From UM-FILTER-47-13 sp964445195 (GTDB lineage Bacteria > Pseudomonadota > Alphaproteobacteria > Micavibrionales > Micavibrionaceae): 64,000 nt of DNA. Shown here piece after piece: positions 53,258 through 61,597 of the stretch (its first letter is position 1; the number at the start of each line of letters is the position of its first letter). Location of the stretch: contig CAYUKA010000003.1 of NCBI GenBank assembly GCA_964445195.1, forward strand, positions 79,121 through 143,120, in the 5' to 3' direction. Below the pieces are notes generated by a model, which saw only the letters and a program-made list of their open reading frames with translations, did not search any database and was not told the DNA's origin. The position numbers and the translations under genes are program-made.

Positions 53258-53368
53258 ACAGATATATACAATTAACACTAGACCATGCCACGCAAGCGTG
53301 GCAATCGACCGCATTCAAGCTATCCACCAAAAAAACGGCAAGCCCCTGTTCAGACCATACTCACAATT

Positions 53369-53377
53369 TTATCCACA
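53369..53377 (+). promoter_or_regulatory. DnaA box in the filament/peptidase gap
   Basis: TTATCCACA matches the DnaA box exactly. It lies between the receiver gene and the prepilin peptidase. Confidence 0.4.
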
Positions 53378-53507
53378 GCCCTGTCCGGACAGTGGCAAAC
53401 CCATCATAAACACTGTGATAGCGTCAACATAGAGATTGTGTTGCCTGCCGGCACTGTGTAGTTTTTTCCTATGAAGATATTTCCTGTTACAGCCCGGTAC
53501 CCTTCTG

Positions 53508-54014
53508 ATGCTTGACTGGATTGCCCTGGGCTGTCTTTGCGGCGCTTTCATCTTATTGGTCGCCCTGGCGGTCATCGATGTGAAAACCCGGCTGCTGCCG
53601 AACGAAATGGTAGCCGGTTTCGCGACACTGGGCATCGTCTTTCATCTTACGACACTGGCAACCTTTGTACCGCTCGCGAATATCGCGCTGGGCGGCATGG
53701 CCGGGTTTGGCATACTATACCTTATCCGGGCAGCGGCCAACTATGCCTATCAGGCCGATGCGCTCGGGCTGGGCGATGTCAAACTGATGGGCGCCGGCGG
53801 AATATGGCTGGGCCCTGACGGAATTTTGCTGGCGATGACAGTCGGCGCGCTGGCCGGCCTTGCGCATGGCGCCGCTGTCGGCTGCTACCAGGCTTATAAA
53901 ACCGGCAATGCACCTGATTTCAACCGTATGGAGGTCCCGGCCGGACCCGGCTTCGCCATCGGCCTGATCGCCGCTGGCATCTACCAGTTCCGGTCTTTCA
54001 ATCCGCTGATATGA
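53508..54014 (+). CDS. Prepilin peptidase, A24 family, short form
   Basis: This 168-residue membrane protein has about five to six helices and the two catalytic Asp of A24 peptidases: one in VIDVKTRLLPN (about residue 23) and one in ADALGLGDVKLMGAGG (about 90). It lacks the N-terminal methyltransferase domain of PilD and is closer in size to CpaA and R64 PilU. It probably cleaves the leaders of the nearby prepilin-like proteins. It is divergent from the filament locus. The next gene starts near its stop. Confidence 0.9.
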   Translation: MLDWIALGCLCGAFILLVALAVIDVKTRLLPNEMVAGFATLGIVFHLTTLATFVPLANIALGGMAGFGILYLIRAAANYAYQADALGLGDVKLMGAGGIWLGPDGILLAMTVGALAGLAHGAAVGCYQAYKTGNAPDFNRMEVPAGPGFAIGLIAAGIYQFRSFNPLI

Positions 54015-54034
54015 ATACGAAACGGGAGATCACC

Positions 54035-55252
54035 ATGACTGACGGCTCTTTGCATGATATCCGCGTTCTCGACCTTTCGCGCATTCTGGCCGGACCGTTC
54101 TGCACCCAGATCCTCGGCGACCTTGGCGCGGATATTATCAAGGTCGAGCGCCCCGGCAGCGGCGATGATACCCGGAGCTGGGGGCCGCCCTATATGACCG
54201 GCAAGGACGGGCAGGACACAACTGAAAGCGCCTATTACCTGTCGGCCAATCGCAACAAGCGCTCAATCGCCATCGATATCACCAGGCCCGAAGGCCAGGC
54301 CCTGATCCATGAATTAATGGCACGCTGCGATGTACTGATCGAAAATTTCAAGACCGGCGGACTGGCGAAGTACGGGCTGGCCTATGACCAGATCAAAGAT
54401 CGCCATCCGCATCTTGTGTACTGTTCAATTACCGGCTTCGGCCAGACCGGCCCGCTGGCGCAGGAGCCGGGTTATGATTTTCTTGCTCAGGCGATGAGCG
54501 GCCTGATGGCCATCACCGGCGAACCGGACGGCGTGCCTATGAAGGCAGGTGTCGCGCTTAGCGATATTATAACCGGCCTTTACAGCGCCATCGGTATTCT
54601 GGCCGCGCTGCACAGCCGTGAACGGACAGGTAAGGGACAGCATGTTGACCTCGCCCTGACCGACAGCACACTGGCGGCCATGACCAATATCGCGCAATAT
54701 TACTTGATCGCCGGCACGACCGCGCCGCGCCGCGGCAACGCTCATGCAACGATTGTGCCCTACCAGACGTTCGAAACAGCGGATGGCCACGTGATCCTCG
54801 CCATCGGTAATGACCGGCAGTTCCGGCGCTTTGCCGCCTTTGCCGGCCGTGAAGACTGGGCCGATGATGAACGCTTTGCCACGAACCAGAACCGCGTCCG
54901 CCACCGTGATACGCTGGTGCCGCAAATCGCCGCATTGATGAAACAGCACCCCACCGCATACTGGGTCGACAGGCTGCATGAAATCAATGTCCCGGCCGGA
55001 CCGGTCAACGCCATGGACGCCACCTTCGCCCACCCGCAAACCAAGGCACGGGAAATGGAGATCGCCATGGCCCACAGTCTGGCAGACGCCCCTATCGCGC
55101 TGGTCGGCAGCCCGCTGAAACTCTCTGAAACACAAGTCCGTTACAAATACCCGCCTCCTTACCTGGGCCAGCACAGTACAGAGATATTAGAGGAACTGCT
55201 GGATAAAACGGCAGCGGATATCGAAGCGCTGCGGGAAAACGGCGTGATATAG
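54035..55252 (+). CDS. CaiB/BaiF (class III) CoA-transferase
   Basis: Family III CoA-transferases move CoA between carboxylic acids. The 405-residue product has IRVLDLSRILAGPFCTQILG (about 7-26), ADIIKVERPGSGDDTR, the catalytic Asp in VDLALTDSTLAAMTN, and the FDYEQAM-type C-terminal fold. The ATG at 54035 has a GGGAG site; an earlier ATG at 54011 overlaps the peptidase stop. Substrate is unknown. It is not obviously tied to the filament function. Confidence 0.9.
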   Translation: MTDGSLHDIRVLDLSRILAGPFCTQILGDLGADIIKVERPGSGDDTRSWGPPYMTGKDGQDTTESAYYLSANRNKRSIAIDITRPEGQALIHELMARCDVLIENFKTGGLAKYGLAYDQIKDRHPHLVYCSITGFGQTGPLAQEPGYDFLAQAMSGLMAITGEPDGVPMKAGVALSDIITGLYSAIGILAALHSRERTGKGQHVDLALTDSTLAAMTNIAQYYLIAGTTAPRRGNAHATIVPYQTFETADGHVILAIGNDRQFRRFAAFAGREDWADDERFATNQNRVRHRDTLVPQIAALMKQHPTAYWVDRLHEINVPAGPVNAMDATFAHPQTKAREMEIAMAHSLADAPIALVGSPLKLSETQVRYKYPPPYLGQHSTEILEELLDKTAADIEALRENGVI

Positions 55253-55290
55253 GCTTTCACAGGCCTGTGCACAACCGGATGCAAAATCCA

Positions 55291-55318
55291 TTGCGCCAGC
55301 CCGATTTTGTTTTATAGT
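55291..55318 (+). promoter_or_regulatory. Predicted pyrB promoter
   Basis: TTGCGC (55291-55296) and TATAGT (55313-55318) are separated by 16 bases. The -10 is a good match, the -35 partial. The implied transcript start is near 55325, which leaves a leader of about 34 bases to ATG 55359 and argues against the two upstream starts. Confidence 0.45.
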
Positions 55319-55358
55319 GCTGTTTTTAATGACAGCTTTATCCGGACAATCTGCGCCT

Positions 55359-56315
55359 ATGACCGCACCGTTCCAGAAAGTCGACCGTAGCCGGTTCGGC
55401 CATCATCACCTGATCGGCATTGACCAGCTCAGCGCCGAGGAAATCAACATCATCCTTGATCTTGCCGATTATTACGCCGACCGGCTGGATGAGAAGTCCT
55501 TTAAGCCGGACATCCTGCGCGGCGATATTGTCCTCTCGCTGTTTTTCGAGGATTCGACCCGCACCCGCACCTCGTTTGAAGTCGCCGCCAAGCGGCTGGG
55601 CGCCGAATGGGTCAATATCGATATCAGCCACAGTTCGGTCAATAAAGGCGAAAGCCTGCTCGATACGGTTCAGACCTTATACGCCATGCTGCGGCCGGAT
55701 GCCATTATCATGCGCCACAGCGAATATGGCGCGCCGGATTTCATCAGCGGCCGGGTGTCCTGCCCGGTTGTCAATGCCGGTGACAGCTGGCGCGAACACC
55801 CGACGCAGGCGCTGCTCGACGCGCTGACCATCCGCCGCACCAAAGGCGACCTCGAGAAGTTAACCGTCGCTATTTGCGGCGATGTCGCCCATAGCCGGGT
55901 TGCGGCCTCGAACATCATCCTGCTCAGAAAACTGGGGGCGCAGGTCAGGGTTGTTGCCCCGCCGGCGCTGATGCCGCAAAAATTTCCGGCCGACGGAATC
56001 GAACACTTTGAAACGATGGAGGACGGCCTGCCGGGCTGCGACATTGTCATGATGCTGCGTCTGCAAAAAGAGCGCATGGAAAGCGGCGCAATCCCGTCCG
56101 AGCAGGCCTATTTTAAAGAGTTCGGCCTGACGGCGGACCGCCTGACACTGGCCGGACCGGACGCGCTCGTCATGCATCCCGGCCCGATGAACCGGAATGT
56201 CGAGATCGCCGATGACGTTGCCGACCACCCGCAGCGCAGCCTGATCCTGCAACAGGTCCGCAACGGCGTACCGACCCGCATGGCGGTACTGGATTTATTG
56301 CTGAAGAATACATGA
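55359..56315 (+). CDS. pyrB: Aspartate carbamoyltransferase catalytic subunit
   Basis: PyrB makes carbamoyl aspartate in pyrimidine synthesis. The 318-residue product has the carbamoyl-phosphate motif FFEDSTRTRTSFE (about 53-65), MRHSEYGAPDF, HPTQALLDALTI (about 146-157) and VMMLRLQKERM (about 229-239). Starts at 55317 (GTG) and 55329 are open upstream; I prefer ATG 55359 from the promoter position. No pyrI or pyrC follows, unlike the usual order. Confidence 0.94.
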   Translation: MTAPFQKVDRSRFGHHHLIGIDQLSAEEINIILDLADYYADRLDEKSFKPDILRGDIVLSLFFEDSTRTRTSFEVAAKRLGAEWVNIDISHSSVNKGESLLDTVQTLYAMLRPDAIIMRHSEYGAPDFISGRVSCPVVNAGDSWREHPTQALLDALTIRRTKGDLEKLTVAICGDVAHSRVAASNIILLRKLGAQVRVVAPPALMPQKFPADGIEHFETMEDGLPGCDIVMMLRLQKERMESGAIPSEQAYFKEFGLTADRLTLAGPDALVMHPGPMNRNVEIADDVADHPQRSLILQQVRNGVPTRMAVLDLLLKNT

Positions 56316-56351
56316 TCACGAATGAGCACGGATACGCGTACATCATATGGT

Positions 56352-56438
56352 CGTTATTGCCCGGCTTGTCCGGGCAATCCATTGCGAAGCTGGCAGCGCG
56401 CGGCAACAGAGGTCACCCGCATAAAGCGGGTGATGACG
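56352..56438. repeat. Palindromic repeat between pyrB and plsY
   Basis: The element contains CCCGG-CTTGT-CCGGG and CACCCGC-ATAAA-GCGGGTG hairpins and near-inverted ends (CGTTATTGCCC; GTGATGACG). It sits in the 151-base gap between pyrB and plsY, where pyrC usually lies. It is of the dispersed TCATTGCCCGG type. Confidence 0.7.
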
Positions 56439-56466
56439 TTTTTTAAATTTTCAAAGACGGTAAAAA

Positions 56467-57084
56467 ATGATTGAGCTCACTGCGGCCATAGCCGGATACC
56501 TGCTCGGCTCTATTCCTTTCGGTCTGGTGCTGGCAAAGCTGGCCGGCTATGGCGATATCCGCGCCATCGGCTCCGGCAATATCGGCGCGACCAACGTGCT
56601 GCGCACCGGCAACAAGGCGCTGGCGCTGGCGGTGCTGGTACTGGATGGCGGCAAGGGGGCCGCGGCTGTACTGCTGGCCGATTATTTCGGTTCGTTCGAC
56701 GCGGCACTGGCGGCCGGGCTGTTTGCCATTATCGGTCATATGTTCCCGGTCTGGCTGAAATTCAAGGGCGGTAAAGGCGTGGCAACCACGCTGGGCATGC
56801 TGCTCGCGCTGGCACCAACCATCGGCGCACTGGTTTGTGTGATCTGGCTTCTGATGGCACTGCTGTTCCGTTATTCCTCGCTGGCCGCGCTGGCCGCGAT
56901 CCTTGCCGCTCCGCCGCTGGCGCATCTCATTTACGCCGAACCGAACCTGACCGGCATGCTCGGCGCCGTAACGCTGCTGGTCTGGGTCAAACACCGCGCG
57001 AACATCCACCGCCTGATCAAAGGTGAGGAGCCGAAGATCGGGAAAAAAGCGAAAGACAAGATGCGAACAGCGCGTGGCGAGTAG
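56467..57084 (+). CDS. plsY: Acyl-phosphate:glycerol-3-phosphate acyltransferase
   Basis: PlsY acylates glycerol-3-phosphate from acyl-phosphate, the first step of phospholipid synthesis. The 205-residue membrane protein has five helices and the three motifs: SIPFGLVLAK, GSGNIGATNVLRT (about 36-48), and KFKGGKGVATTLGM (about 98-111). It sits between pyrB and dprA. Confidence 0.96.
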   Translation: MIELTAAIAGYLLGSIPFGLVLAKLAGYGDIRAIGSGNIGATNVLRTGNKALALAVLVLDGGKGAAAVLLADYFGSFDAALAAGLFAIIGHMFPVWLKFKGGKGVATTLGMLLALAPTIGALVCVIWLLMALLFRYSSLAALAAILAAPPLAHLIYAEPNLTGMLGAVTLLVWVKHRANIHRLIKGEEPKIGKKAKDKMRTARGE

Positions 57085-57138
57085 CAAACGGCGAATCCCG
57101 CCCTTGCAACTTTCCCGTCCCGCCGCTAAAACAACAAT

Positions 57139-58284
57139 ATGCTCGATCCGCAACTGCACGCCCCGCCGCTGAGCGATGAAGAAAAGCTGTCATGGCTGCA
57201 ACTGGCGCGCACCGAAAATGTCGGACCGATCACGTTTTTCCGCTTCATCGATTATTACGGCAGCGCTGACAAGGCGCTTGAGGCCATCCCCGCACTGGCC
57301 CGGCGCGGCGGCCGCAAAAAGCCCCTGACCATCCCGCCGCGCAGCCGGATCGCGCGTGAATATGAGGCAATCAGGCGCATGGGCGGCGACATTGTCGCGG
57401 CTGGCGACGATACTTACCCGCTGGCGCTGGCGGCGACCGAAGATGCGCCGCCGGTCATCACGCTGCTCGGCGACCCGGCGCTGATGAAACGGCCCTGCCT
57501 GGCGATTGTCGGCGCGCGCAACGCCTCGCTGAACGGGCGTAAATTCGCGCATACGCTCGCTGCCGAGCTGGGTCATCAGGGTCAGATTATCGTCTCCGGC
57601 CTCGCCCGCGGCATCGACACCGCCGCCCATGAAGGGGCGCTGCAGACCGGCACGATCGCCGTTGTGGCCGGGGGCATCGATCATATTTACCCGGCGGAGA
57701 ACAAGGGGCTGTATGAACAAATCCGGGAGCGCGGCCTGATTATCGCCGAGAACCCGCTCGGCAGCGCCCCGCGCGCACAGGATTTTCCGCGCCGCAACCG
57801 TATTGTCTCCGGCCTTTCACAAGGCGTGGCCGTGGTCGAAGCGGCACAGCGCTCCGGCTCGTTAATCACCGCCCGGCTCGCCGGTGAACAGGGCCGCGAT
57901 GTTTATGCCGTGCCCGGCCATCCGCTCGACCCGCGCGCCGCCGGGCCGAACGCGCTGATCCGCGACGGCGCGACGCTAATCAGGAATGCCGCGGATGTCA
58001 TGGAAACGCTGAATGATTTCAGCGGCGGGCTGCGCGACGGCGCCGCCGGTCCAGATTTGATGATGCCGCCAGCCAACGACATGCTTGATGAGCAGGCTAC
58101 CGGGCCGGACCGCGAGGACGCGCAGCAGCTGGTCCTGGACACATTATCTTATACGCCGGTCAATATTGATGAGCTGATCCGCCAGACCGGGACCAGCCCG
58201 GCGCTGGCGCAAACCATCCTGATCGAACTGGAGCTGGCGGGCCGCCTGCAGCGCCTGCCCGGCAACCGGGCGATATTGGTTTAG
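57139..58284 (+). CDS. dprA: DNA processing protein DprA
   Basis: DprA loads RecA onto incoming single-stranded DNA during transformation. The 381-residue product has an N-terminal SAM-like part, the Rossmann core with AIVGARNASLNGRKFA (about 122-137), IVSGLARGIDTAAHEGAL (about 151-168) and VAGGIDHIYPAENKGL, and a C-terminal winged-helix domain (about 310-381). The order plsY-dprA-topA-rnr is common in alphaproteobacteria. With the type IV filament locus nearby, natural transformation is possible but unproven. Confidence 0.96.
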   Translation: MLDPQLHAPPLSDEEKLSWLQLARTENVGPITFFRFIDYYGSADKALEAIPALARRGGRKKPLTIPPRSRIAREYEAIRRMGGDIVAAGDDTYPLALAATEDAPPVITLLGDPALMKRPCLAIVGARNASLNGRKFAHTLAAELGHQGQIIVSGLARGIDTAAHEGALQTGTIAVVAGGIDHIYPAENKGLYEQIRERGLIIAENPLGSAPRAQDFPRRNRIVSGLSQGVAVVEAAQRSGSLITARLAGEQGRDVYAVPGHPLDPRAAGPNALIRDGATLIRNAADVMETLNDFSGGLRDGAAGPDLMMPPANDMLDEQATGPDREDAQQLVLDTLSYTPVNIDELIRQTGTSPALAQTILIELELAGRLQRLPGNRAILV

Positions 58285-58724
58285 GAATTAGGAACCGGCG
58301 GGTTAGGCGGCGCAGGCTCTGAAATCGAGCCGGGACCGGAACCGTTGTCAGGCAGAGCTCCGGCAGTGGCATCAATCAACGGCTGCAAACGGCGTAAAAC
58401 GTCCGCTATATTTCCAGGATCCTGCGCCTGTGGAGCGCCGCCTGCTGAAAGACGCGTCATTGTTTCAGCTTGCGGTCCCGTCAACTGGTCGGCAGTGATC
58501 ATGATCTCAGCCGTGCGTGTTTCCGGGTTATAAACCGGCAGGCCGGCAGCAGTGGCAAAAATACCCTGCGGCCGCAGGGTGTCGGAAATAATGTTCGCGA
58601 CACTTCTTAACAGCTGGGCCTGAAAATGCGGGTCCATTCCCTGCAGCGCGTCGCCGAAGCTTAGAACCAGAAAGCTGCGCCCTTCCGGCAACTGCGCCCA
58701 TATCGTGGATGTTTGTTCGGCCAT
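58281..58724 (-). CDS. Hypothetical protein opposite dprA and topA
   Basis: I do not recognise this 147-residue protein. It starts MAEQTSTIWAQLPEGRSF and ends in a Pro/Ser-rich tail. There is no signal peptide or transmembrane helix. An AGGAG-like site lies upstream. It converges on dprA with a 4-base overlap and is divergent from topA. The GTG ten codons upstream is also open. Confidence 0.6.
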   Translation of the reverse strand: MAEQTSTIWAQLPEGRSFLVLSFGDALQGMDPHFQAQLLRSVANIISDTLRPQGIFATAAGLPVYNPETRTAEIMITADQLTGPQAETMTRLSAGGAPQAQDPGNIADVLRRLQPLIDATAGALPDNGSGPGSISEPAPPNPPVPNS

Positions 58725-58889
58725 GCACAATCTCCTTGCCTGAATAATCACAAACTCACGCCACCCTATAGTATATTATGTAAAAAAACAAACTTTATGC
58801 ACATAGTCTGTTCTGTCAGGGGTGTTGACGAACGGTCCTATCCATGTCACTTCCTAAAAGGAACGCGACTGATTCGGAGTTTATGTCTA

Positions 58890-61376
58890 TTGAGCGCGCC
58901 TAATATCGTTATCGTCGAATCGCCCGCCAAGGCGAAGACCATTAATAAGTATCTCGGCCCGGATTACGAGGTCATGGCCTCTTATGGCCATGTCCGCGAC
59001 CTGCCGCCGAAAGACGGTTCGGTGCTGCCGGATGAGGATTTCGCCATGACCTGGCAGCCGGGCGAGCGCTCCGGCAAGCATATCAGCGACATCAAAAAAG
59101 CCGCAAAAAAGGCGCAGGCCATTTATCTCGCCACCGACCCGGACCGCGAGGGCGAGGCCATTTCCTGGCATATTAAGGACCTGCTGGACGAGGCCAAGCT
59201 GCTCGACACGCGCCAGCTTTACCGCGTGACCTTTAACGAGATCACTCAGAGCGCCGTGAAAGAAGCGTTCACCCACGCCCGCGATCTCGACAATCACCTG
59301 ATCGAGGCCTATCTCGCGCGGCGGGCGCTTGATTATCTGGTCGGCTTTAACCTTTCACCGGTGCTGTGGCGCAAGCTGCCCGGCTCCCGCTCCGCCGGGC
59401 GGGTGCAGTCGGTCGCACTGCGGCTGATCTGCGAGCGCGAAGCCGAGATCGAAGCGTTCAAAGCCGATGAATACTGGAGCATCGAAGCACGGCTGAAAAA
59501 CCCGGACGGTGCGCCCTTCACCGGCAAGCTGACCCACCTTGCCGGTAACAAACTCGGCAAGCTCGATATCAAGAGCGAGCAGGACGCGCAGCACGCCGTC
59601 ACCCGGATCGAAAGCAAAGCCCTGTCGGTGCAGACGATCGAGAAAAAGCAGGTGCGCCGCAACCCGCCGCCGCCCTTTATCACTTCGACGCTGCAACAGG
59701 AAGCCGCGCGCAAGCTGTACTTCTCCGCCTCGCAAACGATGCGCACGGCGCAAAAGCTCTATGAGGGCGTGCAGATCGGCGGCGACCAGACCGGCCTGAT
59801 CACCTATATGAGGACCGACGGCACCACCCTGTCGCAGGACGCGGTCGGGCAGGCCCGCGGCCTGATCAAAAGCCGCTATGGTGACAAATACCTGCCTGAC
59901 GCGCCGCGCCTGTATAAATCCAAGGCCAAGAACGCGCAGGAAGCCCACGAGGCCATCCGCCCGACCGATTTATCGCGCACACCGGAAGATGTCGCCCGCT
60001 TTGTCGGCGAGCAGGAAGCCCGGCTCTATGAACTGATCTGGAAGCGCACCATGGCCAGCCAGATGGAAAACGCGGTGATGGACCAGGTCCGCGCCGATAT
60101 TTCCGACGGCACCGACGACGTGGTGCTGCGCGCCACCGGCTCGGTCGTGGCCTTTGACGGCTTCCTGACGCTCTATCAGGAAAATAACGACGATGATGAT
60201 GACGGGGCGGACAAGAAAGACGAAGACCGCCGCCTGCCGCCGCTGCAACAGGGCGATGCGACGCGCCTGTCCTCGGTGCACCCGGAACAACATTTCACCC
60301 AGCCGCCGCCGCGCTACTCCGAAGCCTCGCTGGTCAAGAAGCTGGAAGAGCTTGGCATCGGCCGGCCGTCAACCTATGCCTCGATCATGCAGGTCCTTAA
60401 AGACCGCAACTACGTGACGCTCGAAAAGCGCCGCTTTATCCCTGAGGATCGCGGCCGCATCGTCACCACCTTTTTGGTCAAATTCTTCAGGCGCTATGTC
60501 GATTATGATTTCACCGCCGAGCTTGAAGAAGAGCTTGATGTAATTGCCAGCGGCGAGCTGCACTGGAAAGACGCGCTGCAGGATTTCTGGCGCGATTTTT
60601 CACAGGCCGTCGCCGACACCAAGGGGCTGACGATCACCGAGGTCATTGATCACCTGAACGAGGAGCTGGGGCCGCATTTCTTTCCCAAGAACGACAAGGG
60701 CGAGATGGACCGTGGCTGCCCGGCCTGCGATGACGGCATACTGTCATTAAAGCTCGGCAAATTCGGCGCCTTTATCGGCTGTTCAAACTACCCGGATTGC
60801 AAATTCACCCGCCCGCTGGTCGTCAAAGACGAAGACGGCGCTGATGGCGCCGATGCCGCGAAGCTGAGCAACGAGCCAAAAGAGCTGGGCGCGGATCCCG
60901 AAACGGGACGAACCGTATCGCTACGGCGCGGCCCGTACGGCCCCTATGTCCAGCTCGACCCGCCGCCGGAATCAAAAGACAAACCCAAGCGCCAGGGCCT
61001 GCCCCGCGGCACCGATATCAATGACGTTGATCTCGCCGCGGCGCTGAAACTACTCGCCCTGCCGCGCGAAGTCGGGGCGCACCCGGAGACCGGCAAGAAA
61101 ATTACCGCCGGTATCGGCCGCTTCGGCCCGTTCTTAAAGCATGATAATAAATACACGTCACTGCCCAAGGATGATGATGTGCTGTCTATCGGCCTGAACC
61201 GGGCCGTGGTCGTTATCGCCGAGGCCACCGAGAAAAAAGCCGCGCGCGAGAAGGCCAAGGCCGAAAAAGAGGCGGCAAAAGCGAAAGCCCCGGCGACAAA
61301 GAAAACGGCGGCCCCAAAAACCACGAAGAAGAAAGCCACGAAGAAAAAATCCCCTGCCAAAAAGAAAAAAGCGTAA
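58890..61376 (+). CDS. topA: DNA topoisomerase I
   Basis: TopA relaxes negative supercoils through a Tyr-DNA link. The 828-residue product has the Toprim IVIVESPAKAKTINKYLG start and TDPDREGEAISWHI, the active Tyr in LITYMRTDGT (about 306), and a zinc-ribbon CPACDDG...GCSNYPDC near 610-640. A Lys/Ala-rich tail of about 50 residues closes it. I place the start at TTG 58890, where the family normally begins; a GGAG site lies 10 bases upstream. An ATG seven bases earlier opens only a six-codon out-of-frame peptide (58883-58903). Confidence 0.94.
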   Translation: MSAPNIVIVESPAKAKTINKYLGPDYEVMASYGHVRDLPPKDGSVLPDEDFAMTWQPGERSGKHISDIKKAAKKAQAIYLATDPDREGEAISWHIKDLLDEAKLLDTRQLYRVTFNEITQSAVKEAFTHARDLDNHLIEAYLARRALDYLVGFNLSPVLWRKLPGSRSAGRVQSVALRLICEREAEIEAFKADEYWSIEARLKNPDGAPFTGKLTHLAGNKLGKLDIKSEQDAQHAVTRIESKALSVQTIEKKQVRRNPPPPFITSTLQQEAARKLYFSASQTMRTAQKLYEGVQIGGDQTGLITYMRTDGTTLSQDAVGQARGLIKSRYGDKYLPDAPRLYKSKAKNAQEAHEAIRPTDLSRTPEDVARFVGEQEARLYELIWKRTMASQMENAVMDQVRADISDGTDDVVLRATGSVVAFDGFLTLYQENNDDDDDGADKKDEDRRLPPLQQGDATRLSSVHPEQHFTQPPPRYSEASLVKKLEELGIGRPSTYASIMQVLKDRNYVTLEKRRFIPEDRGRIVTTFLVKFFRRYVDYDFTAELEEELDVIASGELHWKDALQDFWRDFSQAVADTKGLTITEVIDHLNEELGPHFFPKNDKGEMDRGCPACDDGILSLKLGKFGAFIGCSNYPDCKFTRPLVVKDEDGADGADAAKLSNEPKELGADPETGRTVSLRRGPYGPYVQLDPPPESKDKPKRQGLPRGTDINDVDLAAALKLLALPREVGAHPETGKKITAGIGRFGPFLKHDNKYTSLPKDDDVLSIGLNRAVVVIAEATEKKAAREKAKAEKEAAKAKAPATKKTAAPKTTKKKATKKKSPAKKKKA

Positions 61377-61400
61377 CCGTGAACCACAAATGAATCTCAG

Positions 61401-61560
61401 GCGTCATTGCGAGAAGGCGTATAACGCCGACGAAGCAATCCAGTTGATGAGCCTGGATTGCTTCGCTCCTTTTTATGGCGCGAAGCGACGAAGTCGCATG
61501 CGCCAGCGTGCCCACGCAGCTACGCTGCTTCGGGCACAAGGCAGTCGCTCGCAATGACGC
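61401..61560. repeat. TCATTGCGA-type palindromic repeat between topA and rnr
   Basis: Perfect 13-base inverted ends GCGTCATTGCGAG (61401-61413) and CTCGCAATGACGC (61548-61560) enclose several nested hairpins such as CAATCCAG...CTGGATTG. At 160 bp it is the longest copy here. Confidence 0.85.
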
Positions 61561-61597
61561 TTTAGATTCGTACTCAGTCATATGAAAGACAGGCACG

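Noticed and set aside
54011..54034. ATG 54011 as start of the CoA-transferase
   Set aside because: It overlaps the peptidase stop and adds eight residues; ATG 54035 has a clear GGGAG site.
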